The notes under the pieces: model-generated
Databases searched by the model: none
Seen by the model: only the letters and a program-made list of their open reading frames with translations
What the model was told of the DNA's origin: nothing
Assembly (NCBI GenBank): GCA_003427395.1
Contig: BFEA01000772.1
Coordinates: 112,550-141,790, forward strand
Direction of reading: 5' to 3'
DNA: 29,241 nt
From: Chara braunii
Lineage: Eukaryota > Streptophyta > Charophyceae > Charales > Characeae
Translations under genes and position numbers: made by a program
In this document: piece by piece, positions 8,550 through 18,043 of the stretch
How the letters are laid out: each line of letters begins with the position of its first letter
Numbering within the stretch: position 1 is the stretch's first letter

Positions 8550-10504
8550 AATTTAATTACGTGGGCCGGGTCACCACAAAACACGCACTGACCCAAGTTC
8601 ACGCGTTCCTGCCATACGCGCTGGTCCAAGCCCAAGTCTTCCCAGGGCCTGCCCTGTGGCAAGCCTGGGTGCCATCCTCCTTGACGTGGCCTTCCACCTC
8701 CTCGATGTGGGGACCGACAAGATCCTTGACGATTTAGCGGGGGACCTTGACCCCTACCTCCCACTTGGCGGTTCCCTTGTCCGCCAACCCCCTGTGCGCC
8801 TGGTCCTCGGCCTCCCATGGCCTGGCCCCTTTGGCCCTGGCCTCCTCCTCTACTTTGCGGCCTCCCTCCAGCCGCGACAGCCGCATAGGACCTCCCCTGC
8901 CCCACGTTATTGTACTCCTCCTCGAGGCCCCACTCAATCTGACTATAAGGGACCTCATCTGTACCACCTTCCTCTAAAGTAAGGATCATATGATCCTTGG
9001 CCCGTACTTGGCCTGAGATGGTACGGCCCTTCCACTTCTTCCCCTTGTCTAGGTCCTTATGCCAGAAAGTGGTAACTGGTATGGACTTTGACTCATACAG
9101 GACCACTTCCCTACTCAACGCATCATAAGTGATGCCGACCTGTTGAGACTTGTCAAAGAAGTGCCCACGCAGGGCCTCTGGCATGGCACGATAAAACAAT
9201 TGGACCAACTGGGGCTCAGTGACCCCATGGTCTGGGACGACTACTAAGTCGTCCATGACGCCCTTGAGTGCTGTTGCACTCCTCCACCGTCGCGAGTGGA
9301 TCGTCTGCAACTTATCAGAGGCCCTGACACCTCTCGTTGGATCAGCAAATCGCTCCCTCAGGAACTTGAAGAATTGAGGACCCATCATGTCATCTAGATA
9401 AACAGAAAAGACTAAAAAGTTAAGGGGAGTGACTTTAGAATAGGCAACCAGGTTGTTTTCACAACGTGCTGCGCGCGCAAGGGATCTGGCAAAACTGGCC
9501 GCTTCATCTTTGAGGGCCTGGAAAGCTACGAGGACTTGCTCCTCTGTCAGGATATGTTGCAAGTACACATAACTGTTGACACTGGCCTCGCAGTTGTCAA
9601 AGTTCTCCTCCTTCTTTCCCCCGTATGCATTTGGGAACTTGAGCTTTACGGGCTCTTTACGGGGTCTGGCCTCGCCCTCTACAGCGGCTATCGCTTTGGC
9701 ACCTTCAATGGCACCTTCGCAGAACTTTCCCACGTTGTCTCTCAACTTCCTGACTTCTCCCCCAACGTGGGTAACCATATCGCGAGCAAAGTCCCTAAAC
9801 CCCGACCGCATGGCACTCAGGGCTACCTCTCGACTCCAACTGGCTTTGCGCTCCCCCATCCATGTTGCGCTCAGCACCTCCAGGTACCGCAACACCTTAT
9901 CCCATTTGGCCTTGTCGTCTGCCCGGGCCTCCACTTCCTGCCTACAATCCTTCACCTTGGCCACCTCTGCGATCAGCCTATTGACTTCCTCCCTCCTTCT
10001 CTTCTTCTCCCTCTTCATTCTCAATTTCCATTCCAACTTTTGGTCCTCTTCTCTTTCTCGCCGTTCCATGGGGTCCTCCATTGCCATTAGCTCCCTGGCT
10101 AACGCATCTCTCTCATCCTGAGGCACATAAGACTCCGCCTCCTCGTCTTCCCCCAATGATAAATTAGCAACCCACTCACTTATCTTCCTCTCCATTTATG
10201 CGTCTTCATCCTTTTTCGTGCCACTGCTCCCCTCTCTACTCTCAATACGCATCCGCTCTTTTGCTTTTTCTGCTGCTGCTTCCCCTTCGGCAGCCTTTCT
10301 CCTCTCTTCTTCCTCCTGCTGAACTCTCTTCATCTCCTTCTCCAGTTTCTTCATCTTTGCCGCTTGCTCCTCTGCAATAGCCTTTAGCTTTGCCTGTTTC
10401 TGGAGCTCTTTCCTCTCTTTGTTTTCTCTCACTAAGGCGGCCATCTTCTCTTGTTGTTCCTGGGTGTAGGGGCTAGTGCTCGTCCCACTACGGGTCTCAA
10501 CCAT
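8489..10504 (-). pseudogene. gag: Gypsy element 1 Gag
   Basis: The likely start is ATG at 10504-10502 in a strong context (ACC before, G after), opening MVETRSGTSTSPYT. An earlier in-frame ATG exists at 10537. An N-terminal coiled-coil rich in Lys and Glu covers about the first 100 residues. An in-frame TAA (10196-10198) follows; the frame then continues for 568 residues from 10195. The Gag core lies at about 190-420 of that segment, then a Gly/Gln/Arg-rich region at about 440-530, and a CCHC knuckle starting at C537 (C-x2-C-x4-H-x4-C). Gag forms the particle and binds RNA. Apart from the one stop it is open, so its decay is recent relative to the second Gypsy element. Confidence 0.88.
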
Positions 10505-10929
10505 GGTGTCAGTGCACAACCGGATTAGCGGTTCCAAACCTCACCACGTAGACTCTAACCCCTGACTGACAAACCTACAGACTCAATCTAAGACTCACAG
10601 AATCCAGACAGGGATCCTGCCAACTAGGATCTCTAGCCTAGACCTATACTATGGCTGTCGCTACTAGACCTGTTGCTGATCAGGAGGCATTTAAGGAGAT
10701 CCCCTGTAACTCCTCAGGAATTATTTAACGTCGCAGACAGGACGACGCGATCAGCAGGTCTCTCAACACTTAGACAGCCTATTGTGAAGCCCACAGCTCG
10801 GATTTTGGTGAACAAAAAAAAAAAAAAAGAAAGAGAAGGAAGATAGCAGGGTGAAAGGAGGCGAGGAAGGTGAAGGGAAGAAGGAGGTTGGTGAGGGAAA
10901 GAGAAGCCGGCAGCCATAGCTGACCGAAG

Positions 10930-11052
10930 GGTTGACCAGGAGAGTTGACCGGAAGTGTTCACCGACGTTGACCGGAGTTGACCGGGGGTTGACCGGGAGT
11001 TGACCGCAGCGTTGACCGGCATTGACCAAGGCGTTGACCAAGACTTTGACCA
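10930..11052. repeat. Degenerate GTTGACC tandem repeat (W-box-like)
   Basis: About ten TTGACC motifs, plus one TTCACC variant, lie within roughly 120 bp. They are spaced about 9-14 bp apart and usually embedded in GTTGACCGG. TTGACC is the core of the plant W-box bound by WRKY factors. It lies in the leader of Gypsy element 1. The spacing varies and the array may be just a minisatellite; regulation is a guess. Confidence 0.6.
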
Positions 11053-11425
11053 AGCTGGAGTTGGTAAAATCTCGCCAAGCCTTCAGCCTACCCCTCGCCC
11101 TATGGATGTGCACACACCCTGTGGTACTTGCTGAGTCCAGTTAGTCTGTCTCTTCTTTCTGCATTGAGTCTCTTCTGTCTAGGTGATAGTACTCTGTGGA
11201 TGAAGGATAGGGCCTTGTTGACCAAACCCACACGGGCTGAGTAGGGCTAAAGACTGTGTCTGATGACTCGACTGTCCCGGAGGACACGAACCCTCCCAAG
11301 GACCGGTACTGACCGGCGGGCTGCTTTCCTCTCCTCAGCTATGGTTTCTCTCCCCCTTCTCGGTCTCTCCCCCTCTGTTCTTTCTCACCCTCCTTCGTTA
11401 CTCCGTGGTGACGCTTCGCGGCTAT

Positions 11426-11725
11426 NNNNNNNNNNNNNNNNNNNNNNNNNNNNNNNNNNNNNNNNNNNNNNNNNNNNNNNNNNNNNNNNNNNNNNNNNNN
11501 NNNNNNNNNNNNNNNNNNNNNNNNNNNNNNNNNNNNNNNNNNNNNNNNNNNNNNNNNNNNNNNNNNNNNNNNNNNNNNNNNNNNNNNNNNNNNNNNNNNN
11601 NNNNNNNNNNNNNNNNNNNNNNNNNNNNNNNNNNNNNNNNNNNNNNNNNNNNNNNNNNNNNNNNNNNNNNNNNNNNNNNNNNNNNNNNNNNNNNNNNNNN
11701 NNNNNNNNNNNNNNNNNNNNNNNNN
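11426..11725. other. Assembly gap (300 N)
   Basis: Exactly 300 undetermined bases, ending at a TC dinucleotide run that probably caused the gap. The true length is unknown, so the leader length of Gypsy element 1 is also unknown. Confidence 0.99.

Positions 11726-11784
<59 letters not shown>
11726..11784. repeat. (TC)n microsatellite
   Basis: An uninterrupted TC repeat of about 59 bp abuts the N gap. It is followed by pyrimidine-rich sequence ending in TTGCAGG. The run may continue into the gap. Confidence 0.95.
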
Positions 11785-11787
<3 letters not shown>

Positions 11788-11941
11788 TCTTCTTCTTCGT
11801 CGTGGTCTTCTCTTGCAGGTGCGCGGCGGCTTCTCCAACCTTCGAATCCGCTATAGCGGACTACTACTCGCGGTGGCCACCTCTGCTATGGCGCATCACC
11901 CTGCGACACACAACTCGGCGCGCATGGAATAGCGGGTACCA

Positions 11942-11953
11942 GCTCCGATACCA
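11942..11953 (-). promoter_or_regulatory. Primer binding site, initiator tRNA-Met
   Basis: The minus strand reads TGGTATCGGAGC, which matches the usual TGGTATCAGAGC complement of plant initiator tRNA-Met at 11 of 12 positions. It lies one base inside the CA end of the 5' LTR stump (11955), exactly where a PBS should be. This fixes the element's orientation and the LTR edge. Confidence 0.8.
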
Positions 11954-11954
11954 A

Positions 11955-12061
11955 TGCAACCAGACTCGTTCTCATTCACACTTTTCATGCATGTAAACAG
12001 TAGCGCAGCAAACTGGCGACATCCGCCCACTCAAAACTCAGAGATATGGCATCCAGATACA
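11955..12061 (-). repeat. 5' LTR stump of Gypsy element 1 (truncated)
   Basis: These 107 bp start TGCAACCAGACTCG on the plus strand and match 3978-4084 with three differences seen by eye. Past 12061 the similarity stops abruptly, while the 3' LTR continues for some 630 bp. Only the U5-side end of the LTR remains; the U3 promoter is missing. Confidence 0.85.
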
Positions 12062-12218
12062 TGACTTATACAGAAGCTACGCAAATAGGGTGTGGAGTTG
12101 GAACCTTTCAAAGGAATCATATGCGTCCCAGAACACTCTGGTAAAACACACCTATCCGACAGTTTCAAAACTGAGAGGAGCAGAACTGGGATTAGATGTG
12201 TTGGCAAACTGAGATAGT

Positions 12219-12430
12219 ACAGGCTAACTTAGGCAGGGGTGAGGGGTGGTAAAACCTTCCTCGGGGAAGTATTCAATGCTGTCCACTCGGGGCCCCCAGC
12301 CATAATGGGGGGGAGTGTGCGTGTTGCTCTCTTATTGACTTGCCGGGGAAAAGGAACTGGCCTGTTGCTCCCCATAATGGTAGGAGCCAGAACCATGAGG
12401 TTCTGTTTTGTTGAATCAAAAAAAAAAAAA
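12219..12430 (+). mobile_element. SINE-like retroelement, copy 2
   Basis: It begins ACAGGCTAACTTAGGCAGG like copy 1. It ends in the perfect hairpin CAGAACC-ATGA-GGTTCTG (12388-12405), a short TTTTGTTGAATC spacer and A13. It is collinear with copies 1 and 3 through the internal block GACTTGCCGG...GGAA and CTCCCCATAATGG. No coding capacity is present, and no clear target duplication. Confidence 0.7.
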
Positions 12431-12530
12431 GGAAGTATAATGCCGTCCAATTGCAAAAAGAAATGAATGAACTTGGGAGGAGAGAGAGACCAAAGAAGGA
12501 GAAGAAGAAAAAGATGCACACCTGCCAAAG

Positions 12531-12576
<46 letters not shown>
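12531..12576. repeat. (ACT)n microsatellite
   Basis: About 15 perfect ACT/CTA units lie just downstream of SINE-like copy 2, following a purine-rich GA stretch. Confidence 0.95.
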
Positions 12577-13840
12577 GGCTATGGCGGACTACCAAGGGCC
12601 TTGCCCTGATGTGCAGCAGACAATGCAAAAGCAGCTATGTCCTTCTCTCCGCAGGCCTCCATGCCTAACTCTGCCTTGAAGCTTCTTTGATTGGCTCTAC
12701 CCCAATGGCGTTCTTCCAGATGCAGTGTCTGCCAAGGTGATGAAGATGGTGCCACCGTAGCCAGGTACGTCCCTCTGGCCGCCCTCCTCCCTAGTCCCCT
12801 TCTTCCTCCTCCTCCTACCTGAGCCCGTCCACCATAGCCGAAGGTGGAGGGCTGGGCACTCCTCTCCCAGCGCTGCACACTAGCGCTCTCCACCAGGCGC
12901 TCTAGCAGCGTGACGCCCAAACTTGCACGCAGCAAATGAGGAGGAGAAAGTTGCTCCTCCCAGAGATATAGCGGCCTACCAGCCTCTTGGGCGGTGACTT
13001 CCAGGCCGCGCGGCCTCCAAGCAACCGGTACCTCCTCCCTTTCGGAGGGAAACGTCATTGCAGACCTGATATCTACTCTACAGGCCCTAGACTCTCTACT
13101 ACCAGACTCCTACCCCTAAAGGTACTAACTTTCTGTCTTCTTCTGCTCGGCCTACCGCTACTCAAGTGCTACCGGTACCGACACTACGCTACTTAGTGCC
13201 CTAAGCTACCCCCTTGGCCACTTGAGTGTTTTTCCCGGCTGCAACCCTCAAAGTCGCTGCCACAGGTAAGTACCGGCCCCGCGAGCCTCCCAAACAAACG
13301 AATGCCCTGACGGGCCACACACAGACTCTCAGGACGACAAGCACTCAGACAGGCACGCAGACCAGTAAGCACGCATACACACAGACTTAGAAAACTCAGC
13401 AAAAAGCGGGAATCTCAGCAAGGCATACATTCCAGCGGCAAACCCCAGAAATCAGCAGTGTTTTCAGTCCGTGTTTTGGCAGGTCCTTACATGTATTATA
13501 CTATTATGTACGTTTTTTGGTGTCACATTCATTACATTACGTTTGCTTGTTCCGTCATCCCTTGATGGTTCAGATCGTGTGCTTTGTGGATGTTTCTGAA
13601 TGAGAACACAGATGCCAGCAGGGATTCATCGAGCAAGCAATGTGCGGCGAGGAGCACGAGTCACTGCTTGTGGGTCTCCCTTTGGGGTGCTGTCCCCCCA
13701 TCACTTCCATAACAGGTAGGGCGAGGCTTGGTGAGGTTGGCAACTTACTCTCCAATTCTCACTCTTTGATTCTACCTGCCATGGCTACAAATGGGATGAT
13801 AGATAGTGCGGGACAGGTGTATACCTGGTACTGCCATGAT
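12577..13840. other. Gene-free stretch
   Basis: G/C-rich sequence up to about 13300, then mixed sequence. The only long frame is 159 residues on the minus strand (13058-12579). It is Arg/Gly/Leu-rich, shows no recognisable domain, and uses the G/C bias of the region, so I do not call it a gene. A local run of CAGAC/ACGCA words (13321-13385) is low-complexity. Confidence 0.4.
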
Positions 13841-13999
13841 GATGCCTGGTGTTCCCTTTTTTTTCTTTTTCTTTTTGAGTTTCGAGAATTTTGGACCATG
13901 TCTTGATTTATGTGTGTCATCCTTGTGCAGGGGCCATGCTAATCTTCTATGTATCGTTCCAATTTTAATGGATGTCCCGAAGGACAGATGCCTGGTGTT
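13841..13999 (-). mobile_element. Retrotransposed U6 insertion with target duplications
   Basis: The 13-bp sequence GATGCCTGGTGTT occurs at 13841-13853 and again at 13987-13999, exactly bracketing the U6 copy and its A-rich tail (13854-13888 on the minus strand). An RNA-derived body, an A-rich 3' tail and a direct repeat of this length are the signature of LINE-mediated insertion. Confidence 0.88.
13889..13985 (-). pseudogene. U6: U6 snRNA retropseudogene
   Basis: The minus strand starts GTCCTTCGGGACATCC and runs through AAAATTGGAACGATACA, AGAAGATTAGCATGGCCCC and CAAGGATGACAC to ATGGTCC. This is the whole U6 layout in about 97 nt, against about 102 nt usually. The AGC triad is kept. The invariant ACAGAGA box reads ACATAGA, which should be inactivating. 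Several differences from plant U6 replace CpG by CpA or TpG (for example GCGCAAGG to GCACAAGG), consistent with methylation decay. The T-run terminator is absent; instead there is an A-rich tail. No USE or TATA is expected or seen upstream. Confidence 0.9.
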
Positions 14000-14357
14000 G
14001 CTATGGTGGTGCTGCATGAAAAATATGCTCATATGTTCGATAGACAATGATTGGGATGGTCAGTGAATGATTAATGAACTGCATGTGGTACCAGGAGGAT
14101 CGAAATGGTGCAAGGAAAATGAGCGATAGCGAATTCCAGAAACCAAGCAGCATCATACACATGAAACCAGATAGTCGTGACCTCAAACCAAAAGCAGAAT
14201 TGCAACTCGAGTTCCACCAAATAAGAGCACAGCAAAAGCTCATAAGTGACACTGTTGGAATAGTCTCATCATCATCAACAAAGAACCAATGTCGGTTTCC
14301 TATCTGGCGCTCGGCGCCCAGACTATGAATGGCAGATCCTATCTAGCCTATCTACAG

Positions 14358-14430
14358 TGCTGCTGATGACGTCAACAGCTCCCCGAAGTACGAGCAGATC
14401 TCGGCCAATGCCGTTCGCTTCAAGCACCAG
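14358..14430 (+). other. Candidate single coding exon
   Basis: A 73-nt open segment sits between a good acceptor (pyrimidine-rich, ending CTACAG at 14357) and a good donor (CAG|GTATGT at 14431). In phase it reads AADDVNSSPKYEQISA then NAVRFKHQ, which looks protein-like rather than random, but I do not recognise it. A second weaker candidate follows at 14474-14563 (CACACAG acceptor, GTGAGTG donor), but the 43-nt intron would be very short. This may be a fragment of a host gene or a chance match. Confidence 0.25.
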
Positions 14431-14564
14431 GTATGTCTCTCGCATCACTCACAACCTCGATCCCCCACACACAGATGCCACGAGCACCCAAGGACCACCA
14501 TGCGGCCCCATCCAGCATTGCGCAGGGCAGCTCGGATATGGCTGCCTGCTCTTCCTGCTCGCCC

Positions 14565-15185
14565 GTGAGTGCGTGGGCGCTGGCCAGCGATTAGCACAGC
14601 AGCGCTTGCGCAGCATGCAGCCAGTGCCCGAATGCCGAATGCCAGGGCAGGCACTTTCCTAAATGGAAGTGGGCTGCCTGCTGCGTGTGGCCTGGTTGCG
14701 CTGGGCCCCTCCCCAGAAGCTTCCGGTAGGCCCCAAGTGGCTGAGCCCCAGTCTAAACGAGTCAGGCCCAGGGCCTATGGTGGTTGCTCGTGTTCAAGTG
14801 CCCGCAGCCTGTGTTCGGTCCATGTTGCGTATCTAGCCTAGGGCCTGCCTCAGTTACGTAAGAGAAACGCAGCCAGGGCCTGGGCGCTCTCAACCAACTG
14901 GCGCTCCACAACTACCTGAATTTTCCCCAGTTGCGTGGTAGCCAAAAATAGGCCTCTTGTCCTTGGTCGGGCCTGCCTTCACTTAGGGCGGCCGACACTG
15001 TTGCAAACAGGGCCCAATAAGGCTTACTGAGGCCTTGCGCCTCGCATTCGCTCCTCCATACTTCGCTAGTCCTCTAAGAAGTCCATTCAATCTGGCGCTT
15101 TCCTTTCTGCAGCAACTTCTCGTAATGGGCGACAACATGTGGAGCGGTTTGCATCAGTTCGCCCTGAGTCAACCGTTTATCCTCC
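14565..15185. other. Gene-free stretch, GGGCC-rich
   Basis: No gene is seen. GGGCCT/AGGCCC words recur at least eight times between 14700 and 15030. This might include a decayed LTR of Gypsy element 2, but I cannot find its partner on the other side of that element. Confidence 0.3.
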
Positions 15186-15189
15186 TTGT

Positions 15190-15425
15190 CTCTCTGACAC
15201 ACTTGACAAGTCTCCACGTACAACTTGGCATCTCTCATCATTCTGGGCCATCAGAACTGCTGCAGCAGATTGGCTGCAGTCTTCTTATAGCCAAAATATC
15301 ATGTGGCATCATGACACTCACCTAAAAATAAACTACGCAAAGACTCCCGATTAGGCTCACACAACGTTTATTCCCGGCCTTCTCAAGGAACAGCAGGCCA
15401 TTGACCAACGCAAACTCAACAGAAG
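15190..15425 (-). pseudogene. Gypsy element 2 integrase zinc-binding remnant
   Basis: Read across frames, the segment retains LFLGECHDAT, FGYKKTAANLLQQF and ETCQVCQRDK, the HHCC domain of retroelement integrase. One His codon is now TAT and is preceded by TGA (15301-15299). A second TGA at 15253-15251 sits where Trp is usual. Similarity ends soon after CQRDK, and the DDE core is absent. Confidence 0.7.
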
Positions 15426-15764
15426 TCACTTTTTGTTCTTCACCTCGAGTCTGCGTATGATCTCAGCCATAAATGGATCCTCACGATAGGCTTCCACCAA
15501 AGAGCGAGTAACATCGTCCGCAAGCCCAAACTCAGTGACCAGCGCACCAAGGAAGTCTGGCCTACGCGACAGCGCATCAGCAACTTTGTTGTACTCTCCT
15601 TTGATGTACTGGGGTTCGAAGTCATACTGCTCAAGGATTTCAATCCAGCGTTTCAGCGCATTAGAGAGCACAGGCTGGGTTCTCATCCACTTCAGGGTCT
15701 GATGATCAGTCCTGACGTAGAAGAACTTCCCAAGGAGGTAGTGCATCCAGTGGGTTAGCGCTTT
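15426..15764 (-). pseudogene. Gypsy element 2 RNase H, C-part
   Basis: The segment carries IYKALTHWMHYLLG, RTDHQTLKWM, FEPQYIKGEYNKVADALSRR, the second half of a Gypsy RNase H with its last catalytic Asp in DALSRR. It is separated from the preceding segment by a one-base frame change near 15764 (EKEPY, then IYKALTHW). The frame ends at a stop at 15426-15428, before the integrase remnant, which lies in yet another frame. Confidence 0.75.
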
Positions 15765-16066
15765 GTAGATCCATAAGGCTCCTTCTCATAGGTGGACTTG
15801 TACTCGACAAGCCTCAACTTTGGCCCCTCCCGCTGTGCAAGCATGGCGCCTATGCCATATTGGTTGGCATCCGTGGTTACTATAAACAGCTTGTCAGGAT
15901 CAGGAAGTTTCAAGACCTCATGGTGTGTCAGAGCATGCTTCAGATGTCTGAAGGCAACCTCACACCTGTCTGTCCACTCCCATGGGGTGTCAAGGCGTGT
16001 TTGGTCCGTCAAAGGGGTGGGCACTATGCTATAGTTCTTGACAAAATTGCGGTAGTAGCCGGTCAT
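15755..16066 (-). pseudogene. Gypsy element 2 RT thumb and RNase H, N-part
   Basis: The segment reads MTGYYRNFVKNYSIVPTPL, then WEWTDRCEVAFRHLKHAL and TTDANQYGIGAMLAQ (first RNase H Asp), through STYEKE with the catalytic Glu retained. The junction with the RT segment lacks one base: SFLG is followed by a stop in one frame, while MTGYY continues in the next. Confidence 0.78.
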
Positions 16067-17097
16067 CCTAAGAAGGACCTCATCTTAGTCACAAACTGAG
16101 GACGCGGCCAGTCACGAATGCTGGCCACCTTCGCTTCATCGGGCTTCAATCCCTCCGATAAAATCTCATGACCCAGATACAAGATCCGGGTGCGGCCAAA
16201 CTCGCATTTCTCCCCGTTGATCTTGAACTGGTGCTGGCGAAGGAGACTACGGACTTTGTCTAAGTGGCCAACATGCTCTTCGGCAGTCCTACTAAAAATA
16301 AGTATGTCATCGAGGTACATGATGACAAACTTGTCCAAGTAGTCATGAAAGATCCGGTTCATGGCGTGCTGAAAGGTGCCAAGAGCATTGCAAAGGCCGA
16401 AAGGCATCACCACAAACTCGTACAGACCGTACCTGGTCTGAAAAGCGGTTTTGTGTTGATCCTCNNGCCGNATTGCAATNTGATGGTACCCGAACTTCAG
16501 ATCTATCTTACTGAAGTACCGGCACCCTTGCACTTGGTCCAATAAGTCATCGATGCGCGGTAGGGGCTCTGCGTTCTTTACTGTGATGGCATTGAGGCCC
16601 CTATAATCAATGCACATCCTCGAGGTCTCCCCCTTCTTTGGTACGAATAAAACAGGAGATTCGTCAGGGGAAACGCTCGGTTGGATCCACCCCTTCTCTA
16701 TGAGTTCCTTGAGTGTTTGACGAAGCTCATCAAGCTCCATTGGAGACATTCGATAGATCCTACCCTTCAGAATACTAGATCCTGGGATAATCTCTATCGC
16801 ATGGACGACCTCTCTCTCAACAACCCTTGTCGGCTCTTCAAATAGATCAGGGTATTTAGCGACCACTCCCGCTATCTCTGGAGGCATTTTCACCAGCTCC
16901 CCTTCTGCAGAGACATAAACTAAGTACATACCCTCCTCCGGATTTTGCTTATAATAATTATAGAACACGGCCGCACACATGCATCCGTAGGATTCAATCA
17001 GACTACCAGCTTTAAACTTACGTAATTTGGCGGTCCCCCCTCCGGGCAATAGTGTGTTTGACCGCTTTTCAGTCCCAATCAAATTGGGGTTGTGCAA
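16063..17097 (-). pseudogene. pol: Gypsy element 2 reverse transcriptase
   Basis: An open stretch of 344 residues. It contains the protease-RT linker, [40 protein letters not shown] (first Asp; Phe where Ser is usual), VMPFGLCNALGTFQHAMN (Leu where Pro is usual) and FVIMYLDDIL. Four undetermined bases (16465, 16466, 16471, 16480) fall in the palm. Both substitutions named are one C-to-T change from the usual codon. The first 20 or so residues look out of frame: the protease frame gives way to the RT frame near 17030, probably through a small deletion. Confidence 0.82.
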
Positions 17098-17617
17098 CCG
17101 AAAGATAGTACATACTCAATAGGATATCCATTGGGAGATCGGCGTTGACTAGGAACGAGACTCGATGTCTCAGTTCCCCTCCCGCGTACGAGAAAAGACA
17201 CTCAATGTCTTTAAGGTAGTCAGTGACTACCATGCGGTGTTTGTTGGCACATGTCGACTCCACATGTCGACTCAGGCGCTGCACTTGCCCCTGTAAGCGC
17301 AGTCTCTCAACGCACGCACGACTAATAAAGTTACGCGTCGAGCAAGTGTCATAATAGGCCCCAACCTTACGGCCGTCGATAACTACCTCGCCGACGAACA
17401 ACTCACCCTTAGGGGCTTTGGCCATGGTCGTCCAAGAAACTAGCGGGTCTGATCTAGACCACTCCTCCTCTAGCTCCTCTAAGGATTCAAACACATTCAT
17501 CGAACAGAGGATCGATGGGTCTGAATGTGTTTGCGGGACGACAACGGAATCAGTAGCTTGGGCCATCTCTTCAAGATGGTGAGGGTGTGTCCACCACCTC
17601 GACCCTTGCAGGAACAA
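17069..17617 (-). pseudogene. Gypsy element 2 aspartic protease
   Basis: The retropepsin-like domain has its active-site region as YYDTCSTRNFIS. The invariant Gly of DTG is Cys, which should kill the enzyme. The usual DILLGM appears as DILLSM. The frame is the same as gag upstream, separated by TAG (17627-17629) and TAA (17618-17620). It ends at TGA (17069-17071), where an Arg codon one C-to-T step away fits WD[10 protein letters not shown]. Confidence 0.75.
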
Positions 17618-17626
17618 TTACGATTC

Positions 17627-18043
17627 CTACTGGCCCGACGTGTTTCCCGAAGCAGTGCCAGAACTGCTGGTAACATTGCTACCCTGGGAAGTGGAGGATC
17701 CCGTCGCCTGCCCCATTGTAGGCGGAATTTTTTCCGTCACCTTCTTGTTTCGACACTTGAACTGGTTTTGGCCATATTGGCCACAACAAATACAAGCCTG
17801 TTGGGTGTACCGGTCTCTCCACACGTCCTTTGTGAGACCCGCTTTCTCCCATGGAGGAGCGTTGAGGTCTACTTGACTCCTAGACTGGGAGCCTCCACGG
17901 CGTCTACCGGTCGCCTTACCTTTCTGGACTGAGGCAGTGACTGCTCCACCCCCTAAAGCCTCCGCGCTGCCCGCCTTTGAACCCACTTTCTCCTGGAAGT
18001 CGTCATCTAGTTCGATGGTTGAGCCATCGTTATCGACGAACAT
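17627..18043 (-). pseudogene. gag: Gypsy element 2 Gag C-part, zinc knuckle
   Basis: About 138 residues, ending in a Ser/Thr/Gly-rich tail. The zinc knuckle is C-ICC-GQYG-Q-NQFK-C: the His ligand is Gln (CAA), so zinc binding is probably lost. The motif PPWEKAGLTKDVWRDRYTQQ precedes it, resembling DLGLDQRVWQERVNL before the knuckle of Gypsy element 1, so the two are related families. Confidence 0.75.

Larger units (their letters stand above)
10505..11935 (-). other. Untranslated leader of Gypsy element 1
   Basis: About 1.4 kb lies between the primer site and gag, interrupted by a 300-N gap and a TC run. It contains the TTGACC-rich tandem repeat described separately, an A-rich run near 10815 and no credible gene. 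Reading frames that cross the N gap or the TC run are not real. Confidence 0.6.
3978..12061 (-). mobile_element. Ty3/Gypsy chromovirus, element 1, defective
   Basis: The element reads on the minus strand in the order 5' LTR stump, PBS, leader, gag, protease, RT, RNase H, integrase with GPY/F and chromo-like tail, 3' LTR. This domain order defines Ty3/Gypsy, and the C-terminal chromo-like motif points to chromoviruses. The LTR starts (11955-12061 and 3978-4084) match at 104 of 107 positions by eye. The coding region is broken by stops at 10196-10198 and 8238-8240 and by two small deletions near 7588 and 7216. An assembly gap lies in the leader. It cannot move on its own. Confidence 0.9.

Noticed and set aside
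9536-10121. Plus-strand frames of about 180 residues opposite gag
   Set aside because: They are antisense to the well-supported Gag coding region and show no domain.
11263-11932. Long frames spanning the N gap and TC run
   Set aside because: They consist of undetermined bases and a dinucleotide repeat.
12579-13058. A 159-residue minus-strand frame
   Set aside because: It shows no domain, is Arg/Gly-rich as expected from local G/C content, and has no homologous neighbour or promoter.
14700-15030. A promoter-like cluster of GGGCC words
   Set aside because: The words are frequent but no gene follows them and spacing is irregular.
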